The notes under the pieces: generated by a model
Seen by the model: the letters and a program-made list of their open reading frames with translations, nothing else
Database searches by the model: none
What the model was told of the DNA's origin: nothing
Shown here: in pieces, positions 1 to 7,608 of the stretch
Position numbering within the stretch: the stretch's first letter is position 1
Layout of the letters: every line of letters begins with the position of its first letter
Source: Jimgerdemannia flammicorona
Taxonomy: Eukaryota; Mucoromycota; Endogonomycetes; Endogonales; Endogonaceae
Direction: 5' to 3'
NCBI GenBank assembly: GCA_003990745.1
Contig: RBNI01003471.1
Location: 1 to 15,810 of the forward strand
Length of the DNA stretch: 15,810 bases
Made by a program: the position numbers and the translations under genes

Positions 1-2
1 GT

Positions 3-308
3 ATCATTGCCAAACGATTCTTGGACACCCTCCAATGGCCCATTGGTGGACCATCCAACCTCAGCATCATAGTAGCAGATGGAGCCCAAACTCAACCCCT
101 TGGAGAAGTACGAAACATCACCATTTCTCTGGGACACATTCAGTTCTCCATTCCCAAAGCTGTTGTCACAGAAGCTGTCACCTATGACATGATTCTTGAC
201 ACCAACTGGATGAAGGAAATGAATGCAGTTGTTGATATTGGCCATCAAGTACTCAAGTTTGACTATCGAGGAAAGAAGTACAGAGTTAAGGTGACCAGCT
301 ATGAATAA
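3..308 (+). pseudogene. Retropepsin-like aspartic protease, C-terminal part
   Basis: This is the end of the gypsy aspartic protease that would cleave the Gag-Pol polyprotein inside the virus-like particle. The frame is open from base 3 and reads IIAKRF, which in this family lies just after the catalytic D-S/T-G triad, so the active-site Asp should be a few codons upstream of the window. The second family signature is visible as YDMILDTNW near residues 60-68 (counted from base 3). The usual hydrophobic-hydrophobic-Gly there has become ILD, a Gly-to-Asp change that fits a G-to-A transition. The frame ends at a TAA at 306 and a second in-frame TAG at 321. The same frame continues beyond them into the linker, so these stops probably arose by mutation and are not a natural protein end. 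Confidence 0.75.
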
Positions 309-323
309 TCAAAGAAGAAGTAG

Positions 324-1160
324 AAGGTCACCATTCAGGAAGAGTATGCTAGCAGTGAAGAGTCTACTACAGAAGAAGAAGAAGAATCCGAAGATGGAAA
401 TGATCCCAGACTTAATCCCCGAATCAACCTGGTGGATGACAGACCAGAAGACAATGTGTGGGCCAAGAATACCATACCTATCACCATTGGAGCCATTGCA
501 GGAGAAATCAAAGGATGCCCTACATGCCTCAAGAGACACAGGTGTCCTGAGCACTCCTCCAAAATTATGGGAACAAGGAAATCGCCTGGCACAGCCTGCC
601 CAGAGTGTAGAAGAAAAAAGAAGAAATGCAGACATGTTCCAGAAACACCTGCAATGGAAAATGCAGAAGTACAAGCGATTTGAGGTCAAGAATCATCTGA
701 GGAAGAAGAAACTTCTGACCAAGAAGTCCCTGAACAAGAAGCACCCAATGAAGAAGAGGTCCCTGAACTCATTCCCTGGGATGACCCTCGCTGGACACCA
801 CCTGAAGACAATGACCCCTGGAACATAGAAGAAGAACCCAGTACAATCACCATTGTTCCTAAGAAAGAAACCCACCAAGAGAAAGCTTTTCAGCTAGGAA
901 GATGTCCACACCAAATGATCTTCCACTCTCCCCAAGACTACTATTACCAGTGCCATCTGTTGGACCAACAAGAAAGACAGAGACCCCAGAGACCAGAACC
1001 CCCAACTACTCTTGCACAGTCTACCACCTTTCAAGAAGTCACCACAAGGTTACAAAGTCGATTCAGGGGACAAGGTTTCTTCATCCAAACAGAAATACAC
1101 CCCTTGTCTACCCTTCCCCCAACCTATGATCAAGTTGGATTTCAATTTCCAAGACAATAA
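324..1160 (+). pseudogene. Charged polyprotein linker with Zn2Cys6-like cysteine cluster
   Basis: The protease frame (frame 3) continues here, open at 324-680 and 684-1157, with stops at 681 (TGA) and 1158 (TAA). It begins with a Ser/Glu-rich stretch and carries two cysteine triads, CPTC-x5-C (516-545) and CPEC-x6-C (597-629), the second full of Lys/Arg. The overall spacing is C-x2-C-x5-C-x17-C-x2-C-x6-C. The rest is rich in Glu, Pro, Gln and Trp, and ends with a Pro-rich tail. No known domain is certain. The position between protease and dUTPase suggests a nucleic-acid-binding or spacer segment of Pol. The minus-strand ORF at 309-689 is a shadow of the Glu/Lys codons. Confidence 0.55.
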
Positions 1161-1379
1161 GAGATAAATAGCCGGGAACATCATTTTTGAGCAATGGGTT
1201 ATTGCAACCATGGGAGGCACCCTGACTGCCGAGACTGCAGACATCAGAAGATTCACCTCAGTCATGATGTTGCAGTGCATACTTTGAGGAAAGGAGATAA
1301 TTGAGCCCAGATTCGAAAAAGCCAGATTTGAAAAAGCCAGACCAAGAAGCCAGGAAGAAGAACCCTCAAGATCTACAAT
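1161..1379 (+). pseudogene. Cys/His-rich segment before dUTPase, stop-interrupted
   Basis: Frame 3 continues with stops at 1188, 1302 and 1329, all TGA preceded by T. Between them it encodes a compact Cys/His cluster with Cys at 1203, 1227 and 1236 and His at 1209, 1218, 1242, 1254 and 1263. It could be a zinc-binding knuckle, but the spacing is not a canonical CCHC. A perfect 15-bp tandem duplication (1308-1322 and 1323-1337) differs at one base: CGA in the first unit is TGA in the second. The frame then runs without a break into the dUTPase stretch. Confidence 0.45.
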
Positions 1380-2078
1380 TTGGGAGAAGATATCCTAGCT
1401 ATCATCAGACATGCCACCCGCCAAGGATGGGCAGAAGATGCTGCCAATTTCATGGAAGCCCTAGACCCTACAGGAAGAAGGGGAATTAATTACCTCCGAG
1501 ACCCTTCTACTGGAGCCAGATGGCCACACCTCAACCTCAGAGCTTGGAGACTCTCTGCTAGTGGAGCCTCAGCCCTGGGAAAACCTGAACTCAGCAAGGA
1601 CATTGCCCAATATGCCCTGCTGCACCTGAAGGCCAAACCCCCGACTAAAGCCCACCCAGAAGACATAGGATATGATCTATACAGCTTGGAGCATGAATCT
1701 ATCAAGCCTGGAAAAACCTTCATGGTCAGAACTGGATTAGCCATGCAGCCACTCCAAGGAGCTTATATTCAACTGATCTCAAGGTCTGGACTTGCCAGAC
1801 AAGGGATAACCATAGAAGGAGGAACCATTGACCCTGGGTATACAGGTGAAATCAAGGTTATCCTACACAACAGCAGTGCAGAATGGCACCAAATCATTAG
1901 AGGACAGAAGATTGCCCAAGCAGTCTTCATGAAGATCAAAACCCCACATTTACAGGAAGTCTCCGAACTAACTGAAGGAACAAGACAAGCAAAGGGATTT
2001 GGAAGTTCAGACAGGAAGGAGGTACATCTCCTTCAAGTCAACTACCTCAGGAAGAATGTTCCCCAGCAAGTGTACTAG
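1380..2078 (+). CDS. Retroelement dUTPase (dUTP pyrophosphatase) domain
   Basis: dUTPase hydrolyses dUTP to dUMP and pyrophosphate, which keeps uracil out of newly made cDNA. All five motifs of the trimeric dUTPase family are visible (residues counted from base 1380): motif 1 GYDLYS (97-102), motif 2 RSGLA (135-139), motif 3 with catalytic Asp151 and Tyr154 in TIDPGYTGEI (149-158), motif 4 GQKIAQ (175-180) and motif 5 GFGSSD (206-211). About 85 residues precede motif 1 and are unassigned. The open frame is 232 codons from a TTG. It is the middle of a longer polyprotein frame, not a free gene, so the start is arbitrary. It ends at a TAG (2076) that probably replaced CAG, because the same frame continues into the connector. 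Cellular dUTPases are usually free-standing; the surrounding protease and RT show this one belongs to the retrotransposon. Confidence 0.9.
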   Translation: MGEDILAIIRHATRQGWAEDAANFMEALDPTGRRGINYLRDPSTGARWPHLNLRAWRLSASGASALGKPELSKDIAQYALLHLKAKPPTKAHPEDIGYDLYSLEHESIKPGKTFMVRTGLAMQPLQGAYIQLISRSGLARQGITIEGGTIDPGYTGEIKVILHNSSAEWHQIIRGQKIAQAVFMKIKTPHLQEVSELTEGTRQAKGFGSSDRKEVHLLQVNYLRKNVPQQVY

Positions 2079-2423
2079 CAACCAGTCAGACTGCACAAGA
2101 ACCTCATCCTGGAGCCTGGAGAACAAACTACCTTCGAAATCTTTGTACCACCCAACCCCAGAAACCTCTTCTTTGAACCCAAGGAAGATATCCCATACCT
2201 AGACATAGAGGGACACACATTCCCTGACAAGATGAATCCAGTACACTCCCGAGGAACCAACCAAAGTTGGGAGACCATCATCTTGCCGAAAGGAACCATC
2301 ATAGGACATCTGGTGCCTTTTCTCAACCGGACTCATAGAGAAGTTTATGAACTAAACCTATCAGGAAACAGCAAAAGGTCCCAGAAGAAAGGAAAGGCCC
2401 CTCTGCGACCCAGGAGACAGTGA
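2079..2423 (+). pseudogene. Beta-rich connector between dUTPase and reverse transcriptase
   Basis: Frame 3 continues after the stop at 2076. It shows a pattern seen between protease and RT of many gypsy elements: a run like ILEPGEQTTFEIFVPP, then a short strand series, then an ILPKGTIIGHLVPF-type strand-turn-strand (about 2280-2322). This segment probably folds as a small beta barrel that leads into the RT. The frame ends at TGA 2421, while the RT reads in frame 2. Frame 2 has its own stop at 2348, so the change of frame must fall in 2351-2420. I see no canonical slippery heptamer there, so an indel is as likely as a programmed shift. Confidence 0.55.
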
Positions 2424-3535
2424 AGCCTTCCACCAACATTGGAGAAGAATTGACACCTCAACAACAGCAACAACTAGTAGAATTACTCAACAAATATCAA
2501 GATATCTTCACTACCAATTATGGCAACCTGCCATACAATCCATCATATCACCACAGCATAAATACAGGAAGTGCAACACCTATCCGGTAGAAACTCTATA
2601 GAATACCCCATCACTTGAAAACATTCGAAAAGGAGCACATTCAAGAACTCTTAGAGAATGGAGTTATCCGACCTTCTACCAGCCCCTGGGCCAGTCCTAT
2701 ACTTATTGTACCAAAGAAAGGAGGATGGAGACTCTGTGTGGATTACAGAAAACTCAATTCAGTCACTGAAAAGGATGCCTATCCTTTGCCCAGAATTGAT
2801 GACCTTTTGGATCAGTTACAAGATACCAGATACTTCAGCAGTATGGATCTCTTCGCAGGATTCCATGAGATCCCCATGGACCCCAAGGACATTCAAAAGA
2901 CAGCCTTCCTTGCTCTAGGAAAACTGTTTGAGTACCTCCGAATGCCCTTTGGACTTTGCAATGCACCCCCCACCTTCCAGAGGATGATGAACTCAGTCTA
3001 TACCCCCTTGATTCACCACTGCCTGATTGTATACATGGATGATTCCAACATTTATTCAGCAGATTTCCAAGAACACCTGCATCACTTAGAGGAATTCTTC
3101 AAGCTCACCCGCAAAAACCACTTGAGACTAAATGCAAAGAAATGCTACTTCGGGAAACAGAAACTCGAATTCCTTAGATTTATAGTCTCAAAAGAAGGAA
3201 CCCATGCAGACCCAAAGAAAACCAAGAAGATCAACAATTGGCCAGTACCCAAGACCCCAAAGGAGACACTATCATTTCTGATGCTAGTATCCTATTACAG
3301 AAGGTTCATTAAGAACTTTGCTCAAATTGCTGCCCCAATTCGGATCCTTCTTAAGAAAGGAGTGTCATTCGAATGGACAGAGTCACAAGGAAAAGCCTTC
3401 AAGGAACTCAAAAATCGCATGACTACAGCACCAATCCTTGTGTGCCCCAATCTACAGAAGCCATTCATCTTGTATACAGATGCTTCTAAAGATGGCCTCA
3501 GAGCAGTTCTAGCCCAGGAAGGACCTGATCAATAA
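2424..3535 (+). CDS. Reverse transcriptase and start of RNase H
   Basis: This is the RNA-dependent DNA polymerase that copies the element. The lead-in (2424-2587, Gln-rich, with LLNKYQDIF) is in frame 2 and is separated from the main ORF (2615-3535) by a TAG at 2588. In the main ORF (residues from 2615) the thumb-side motif LLENGVIRPSTSPW is at 12-25, VPKKGGWRLCVDYRKLN at 32-48, motif A with catalytic Asp78 in FSSMDLF, PFGLCNAPPTFQ at 111-122 and motif C YMDD (140-143) with both catalytic aspartates. The connection region VSYYRRFIKNFA follows (225-236). RNase H begins with LYTDAS, catalytic Asp289. All visible polymerase residues are kept, although YMDDSNIYS departs from the common YLDDILIYS. 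The stretch ends at TAA 3533 in the middle of RNase H. Confidence 0.93.
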
Positions 3536-3835
3536 CACCATGTGATAGCTTATGCAAGCAGAGCTACCAACCAGCAGCAGATGAACTATGGTAGCACCAA
3601 ACTGGAATGCCTTGCAGTTATATAAGTGGTCACCCTATTCAAGCACTACCTCATCAGAAAAAGGTTCACCCTGATCACAGACCATGCAGCCCTCAAATGG
3701 TTATTCAACCGCAAGGAACCTGCCAGAATCTTAGTCCGCTAGATCCTTATCCTTCAGGATTACAAAATCACCATCATCCACAAAGCAGGGAAAGCTTACA
3801 ACAATATTGATGTACTTTCCTGCCAGCCCCAATGA
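3536..3835 (+). pseudogene. RNase H C-terminal part, stop-interrupted
   Basis: The RT frame (frame 2) continues after the stop at 3533 with the standard gypsy RNase H order: IAYASRA, then LECLAVI, then the ITDHAALKWL core with a catalytic Asp, then the HKAGKAYNNIDVLS tail that normally precedes integrase. Stops fall at 3623 (TAA) and 3740 (TAG), both where the family has Trp (TGG), so they fit G-to-A change on this strand. A TGA at 3833 overlaps the ATG at 3832 of the integrase frame. RNase H would remove the RNA strand after first-strand synthesis; this copy cannot do so. Confidence 0.85.
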
Positions 3836-4912
3836 ACCAGAAGAAGAGTGTCCCAAGGAACTACACCCTAAAGAAAGCTCCTCAGACCATCAAGGCACAA
3901 GAAGATCTCATCCGAAAAGTACATCAGAAAGCCCATCAAGGACAGACAAGCACAGAAGATAAGATTCGAAAACTGTATCAACATTGGCCTCATCTCAGAA
4001 CTCAAGTCCGAGACATCATCCAGAAATGTGACACTTGTCAGAAGTACCAAGGAAAGAAGAACTATCAAGCCCCTTTGCAACCGATTCCCCCACCCACTCG
4101 CATCTTTCAGAGATGGGGAGTAGATGTAATTGGACCTCTACCAGTTACACCAAGAAGAAGCAAATATATCCCTGTATTTGTGGAACATCTGACCAAGTGG
4201 CCTGAGGCTTTCCCAATGGAAATTGCAGATACCTTAACCATTGTAGGCCTCCTCCATGGACTCACACTCAGATATGGACCCCCAGAAGAACTCATCTCTG
4301 ACCGAGGCACAGAATTCATCAACAATATAATCACAAGTTATGCTCGAATTCACAAGATCCACCTCAAAAGGACCACATCATACTACCCCCAGACCAATGA
4401 TATGACAGAGAGAATGAACCAGACCATCAAGAAAGGACTTGCCCGAGTCAATCCTACCAATTGGGACCTCTGCTTACCTGAGATCTTATGGGAAATTTGG
4501 AACACCCCTGCCACATCCACCAAACAAAAGCCATTCAAAACGATGTTTGCCAAGAGAACCAGAACCGCTGACCATGAGAATCTTGGAGACCTCCTTAAGA
4601 AGGCAGAACAGTTACGAAATGAAGCCCAAGGACAGATTATCAAAGCCCAGGAAAGACAAAAGAAGTACTATAACCAAAAACAGAAGGATCAGGAGATCAA
4701 GATTGGAGATCAAGTCCTAGTTTGGAGAAGCATGATCGAAACAAACTTTGCTGCCAAACTAGAACCGAAATGGGAAGGACCTTATCTTGTACACAATATC
4801 AGAGGAACCAGCATCTATTTAAGAAGTATGAATGGATGAACCCTCAGAACACCAGTATACACCAACCACCTCAAGATATACCTTTCCCCACATTATGAAT
4901 CAGAGAGTTGAC
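3832..4912 (+). CDS. Integrase (HHCC zinc finger, DD35E core, GPY motif)
   Basis: The integrase inserts the cDNA into the host genome. Residues are counted from 3832 (main ORF 3832-4839, 335 residues). The zinc finger has His31, His35, Cys66 and Cys69. The catalytic triad is Asp98 (GVDVIGPLP), Asp157 (SDRGTEF) and Glu193 (MTERMNQT), with exactly 35 residues between the last two. The C-terminal region has WEGPYLV, the GPY motif, at 314-320. No chromodomain is seen. The ORF stops at TGA 4837, but the same frame goes on with a family-like tail (TPVYTNHLKIY) to a TGA at 4910, so the natural end is probably 4912. The first residues are uncertain, since the junction with RNase H has probably suffered indels: frame 3 reads plausibly at 3825-3880. 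Confidence 0.93.
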
Positions 4913-5410
4913 AACCGCCTTCAGACTCTTATCCTCAGCTCATTTCAATCACTACCAGTCCCCCTACCCCAATTCTGAGAAGTCAATGGGAACACTCTCC
5001 AGAAGATCCAGATTCATCAAGAGAATCTTGTCCTGGCCAGATGATTGCTACAGGTCCATCAACTTCAGGTCCACTATACAATTGGAGAACAATTGCAGAA
5101 CCTCCCAGTCCTGGAACAAACATATATCAGAAATACCACAGGACTATCAAGAAGAGATGTCACTGCTGCCGACAGGCTCTACACCCTCTACAAGCGAAAC
5201 CCTGCAGCTCTGATGCAAGCACAATTCTCCTGGTATGATACACGAGGAATGAATCTAGCCACCTACCTGAGCATTGTCAATGCTGTTGAGATCTTATTCC
5301 CAGAAGAAGAAGAGGAACTCTTGGAATGGAGTGACCATGGTACAGATAACGAAGATGATGAAACAGGTATTGATGCAGAAGATGCTTACCCACACTGGGA
5401 TGATGACTAA
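4895..5410 (+). pseudogene. Extra ORF after integrase, acidic C-terminus, unknown function
   Basis: An ATG at 4895 opens frame 2, overlaps the integrase tail by 18 bases in a different frame, and runs to TAA 5408 with two internal TGA stops (4976 and 5042), about 171 codons. The last 121 codons are open. The protein has a helical middle (ADRLYTLYKRNPAALMQAQF at about 5174-5233), a Trp-Tyr motif, then a strongly acidic tail (Glu-rich at about 5300, Asp/Glu-rich up to the terminal WDDD). No signal peptide or membrane segment is seen, so it is not an obvious envelope gene. I do not recognise the family. It lies where some retroelements carry an env-like third ORF, directly before the polypurine tract. 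A competing frame 1 reading continues from integrase and is open from 4913 to 5238, but it is compositionally less protein-like. Confidence 0.5.
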
Positions 5411-5436
5411 AAGATAGTCTGGGGACAGACCATCCT

Positions 5437-5447
5437 TTAGTGGGGGC
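5437..5447 (+). other. Polypurine tract before 3' LTR
   Basis: A short G-rich run, AGTGGGGGC, lies directly upstream of the LTR start TGATGTA. In LTR elements this RNase H-resistant primer starts plus-strand DNA synthesis. The match is to position and composition only; it is shorter and less A-rich than many polypurine tracts. Confidence 0.6.
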
Positions 5448-5543
5448 TGATGTAATGAACCAAAATGTACCACCGGAATTATACCTTAGCCAGATGACAT
5501 GAACATCCAGCATAGTAACCAGCAACCATTGCTGTGAAAACTG

Positions 5544-5551
5544 TATAAATA
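5544..5551 (+). promoter_or_regulatory. TATA box of the LTR
   Basis: TATAAATA lies 96 bases inside the LTR, a normal position for the U3 promoter. An ATAGTAACC element lies just upstream at 5512-5520. Confidence 0.55.
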
Positions 5552-5576
5552 GCCAGACTACCAGATAAGGTATATC

Positions 5577-5638
5577 TGTGCAGGACCTACACACCTGTGC
5601 CAGACCTACACACTTGTGTTGGACCTGCACAACTTGCC
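5577..5638 (+). repeat. Three-unit tandem repeat of 19-20 bp in the LTR
   Basis: Units start at 5581, 5601 and 5620, each built on the pattern GACCT-CACAC-TGT. They lie between the first TATA box and the second TATA-like site, where the transcript leader would start. Confidence 0.65.
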
Positions 5639-5691
5639 ATAGATAGCAAATCTATAGTTAGCCATATAGTAACCGGATAGTAACCAACTTG

Positions 5692-5700
5692 TATAAATTA
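5692..5700 (+). promoter_or_regulatory. Second TATA-like site in the LTR
   Basis: TATAAATTA is preceded by two close copies of ATAGTAACC (5666-5674 and 5677-5685), the same element found before the first TATA box. This suggests a duplicated promoter module, but function is inference. Confidence 0.35.
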
Positions 5701-5717
5701 CCCCAGAGACAAGAGTG

Positions 5718-5723
5718 AATAAA
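5718..5723 (+). terminator. Polyadenylation signal AATAAA in the LTR
   Basis: AATAAA sits 167 bases after the first TATA box, in the order expected for U3-R, and would end the retrotransposon transcript shortly downstream. Confidence 0.5.
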
Positions 5724-6113
5724 CCTCAGTTCTGAAATACAAAGCAAAAGACAAGTCTGCTTACTACACTTCGAGAGACATGCTTGCCAAAAGCCACTTG
5801 ATCCTAAAGGAATTGGATTGCAACACTTAGGAGAAACGCCTGCTCTACAGCCACTACTAGGAGATTGTGAGCTTTGCCCCTTTCCCACTCCGGTCCACTT
5901 TCCAATACAAAGAACGAGTCCATTTTCAAGAGAAGTCTGCTACGTTTTGGTTCACTTGCCAGATAAGCCTGAAGACTTTCGCCCTTCCACCGCATTTCCA
6001 GAGAGCCCGCCTTTCTTGCCACAAGCCAGTTTCTGATGCAACTTCGCAGTAGAGCCAGTCTAACAACGCAACTCCGTGCAAACAAAGCCAGTCTCAACAT
6101 AACTTGCGTTATT

Positions 6114-6605
6114 TTCCCAGAAGCCCGCCGATTCCGGAGAATTCACGTCATTTGCCATTTTTAAGTTATCCGCATTCCCAGAAGAACCTGCATCATCCAA
6201 GTAGTATTCCCAGTTGAAGCCGAATCCGCGTCATCTGCCATTTTCAAGTTATCTGCATTCCCAGAAAACCCATGCCATCTGAGTTATTTGTCTTCCCAGT
6301 GAGCCTGAGTTATTGAATTACCACCGCCAGTATAATTCCCAGTAAGAAGAATCCGCGCTATCATCTATTCCCAAACCGCCGCTTTTGGAGAATCTACACC
6401 AAATCGAGTTATCCGCCAGATCGCTGCCTTCCCAGTTGACTCACATAAGGAAATCCATTCGTGCTATACAAGATCATCACGCAGAAATCACATAAGGAGA
6501 ACCGCTAAATTGCCATCAAGATCATTGCACCACACAAGATCGCTAGACCCAGAAATCGCATACTTTTGGAAATTGCCTCACTACACAAAATTGTGGCATT
6601 CCCAG
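6114..6605 (+). repeat. Irregular repeats of TTCCCAG in the LTR or its flank
   Basis: TTCCCAG occurs at 6114, 6175, 6207, 6258, 6293, 6336, 6429 and 6599, with TTCCCAA at 6368. Spacing is irregular (32 to 170). Several copies are preceded by an AGTTATC-like word. The segments at 6146 and 6229 are an 83-bp-offset duplication sharing GTCAT-TGCCATTTT-AAGTTATC-GCATTCCCAGAA with a few transitions. I see no coding frame in 5770-6800 that I trust. Confidence 0.6.
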
Positions 6606-6762
6606 TTGACCCAAGAAGGAAACCTATTCATGCACAAATTGCCGCTATACCCAGAGAACCACCCCAATTAGGAAATTGACATACAAATTGCTTGCAGATA
6701 TCCAACTTTGACTATTATACCACTAAACACCAACAAGGACCTCAGGAATCTTAGAACATTTT

Positions 6763-6782
6763 GTTACTTTTGATAAAGTAAC
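6763..6782. repeat. Perfect 8-bp hairpin near the LTR right end
   Basis: GTTACTTT and AAAGTAAC face each other across a four-base loop. It is followed by TGGGGG (6783-6788) and CCCCCA (6809-6814), a second inverted pair that encloses the proposed LTR end. Confidence 0.6.
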
Positions 6783-7190
6783 TGGGGGCTCAAGCCAAAC
6801 TACATCAACCCCCAATATTGTAATTTGCCTCCATTGAGCCAGTATGTTACAATATATTAAAATAGAATATATATTTGTTTTTTTTTAATAGTAAAGTTAA
6901 ATAGTTAGTTAATTAGTTAGTTAGTTAGTAAGTTAATTAAATAGTTAGTTAGTTAATTAGTTAGTTAGTAAAATAGTTTCTTATATACAAATCTGATAAA
7001 TCTGCCAAATCTGCCTCATTATACTAAACTATACCTAATTAGGAAATTACCAAAATCATCATGAGAACTTCTATTTTTAATGGAATATTTTAGCTACCAA
7101 AAATTTCAACTAGTAATTATAAATATCTCATATAGTATAATTGATATAGATATATCCAGTATATTATATTTGGCCATAATCTCAAATATA

Positions 7191-7282
7191 TATAAATACT
7201 CTCTATACTGAGTATATTGTAAACTTAGTCAGAAAGCTGAAGAAAGCCTTAAAGCTCAGCTTTATCTGAATACAAGAATAAA
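7191..7282 (+). promoter_or_regulatory. TATA and AATAAA pair, possible remnant of a solo LTR
   Basis: TATAAATA (7191-7198) is followed 86 bases on by AATAAA (7277-7282), the order and spacing of an LTR's U3-R. In an AT-rich sequence both words are expected by chance, and no TG...CA ends with a target duplication were found, so this is weak. Confidence 0.25.
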
Positions 7283-7608
7283 GCAGTATACTTATCTTAA
7301 GAAATTCTCAGATCTGACTTATTAATAATTCTAAGTCTGATCAACTTAAAATATAAGCACAGTCTTTTTACTAGTATAAGAACCTAAAAGTGATACTGAG
7401 ACTCTACCACAATAGGTAATTAGAACTCAGAACTTTCTCAAGAACTCAGAACTTAGGGCCTAAAGATACTTTTAACTCTCTATAATATATTAATTCTATT
7501 GGTATACAGTTATATTATAGTTAATTTAGTTAGTTAGTTAAATAGTTCATTATGGTACAATTAAATAAATCAAATCAATTAGAATTGAATTAAATTGAGA
7601 GTCATTTG

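Larger units (their letters stand above)
1..6807 (+). mobile_element. Decayed Ty3/gypsy LTR retrotransposon with dUTPase, 5' end outside window
   Basis: The domain order is protease, linker, dUTPase, connector, reverse transcriptase, RNase H, integrase, extra ORF, polypurine tract and 3' LTR. RT before integrase is diagnostic of Ty3/gypsy (Metaviridae). Gag, the primer binding site and the 5' LTR are not in the window. The coding frame moves from frame 3 (protease to connector) to frame 2 (RT/RNase H) to frame 1 (integrase), with in-frame stops at 306, 321, 681, 1158, 1188, 1302, 1329, 2076, 2588, 3533, 3623, 3740 and 4837, so the copy is inactive. The right end is placed at 6807 from a 7-bp terminal inverted repeat; an alternative LTR end near 5768 would shorten the element by about 1 kb. 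No target-site duplication can be tested without the 5' flank. Confidence 0.9.
5448..6807 (+). repeat. 3' LTR (right boundary uncertain)
   Basis: The left end TGATGTA (5448-5454) directly follows the polypurine tract. A perfect inverted copy, TACATCA, is found at 6801-6807, giving a 1360-bp LTR with TG...CA ends. Promoter-like and polyadenylation signals lie in the first 300 bases, which would make the U5 part unusually long. The alternative right end is TACTACA at 5762-5768, giving a more typical LTR of about 320 bp, but its terminal repeat is imperfect. A 7-bp match somewhere in 1.3 kb is only weak proof (roughly one in ten by chance). The 5' LTR copy, outside this window, would decide it. 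Confidence 0.6.

Noticed and set aside
309..689. Minus-strand ORF with Phe/Leu/Ser runs
   Set aside because: It is produced by Glu/Lys codons of the polyprotein linker on the + strand, which reads coherently in the protease frame.
1380..2078. Special preservation (domestication) of the dUTPase, because its frame is open in a decayed element
   Set aside because: The RT (306 codons) and integrase (335 codons) stretches are equally open, so an uninterrupted 232-codon run is not exceptional.
5448..6807. Primer binding site after an LTR
   Set aside because: This LTR follows integrase and a polypurine tract, so it is the 3' copy. The primer binding site would follow the 5' LTR, outside the window.
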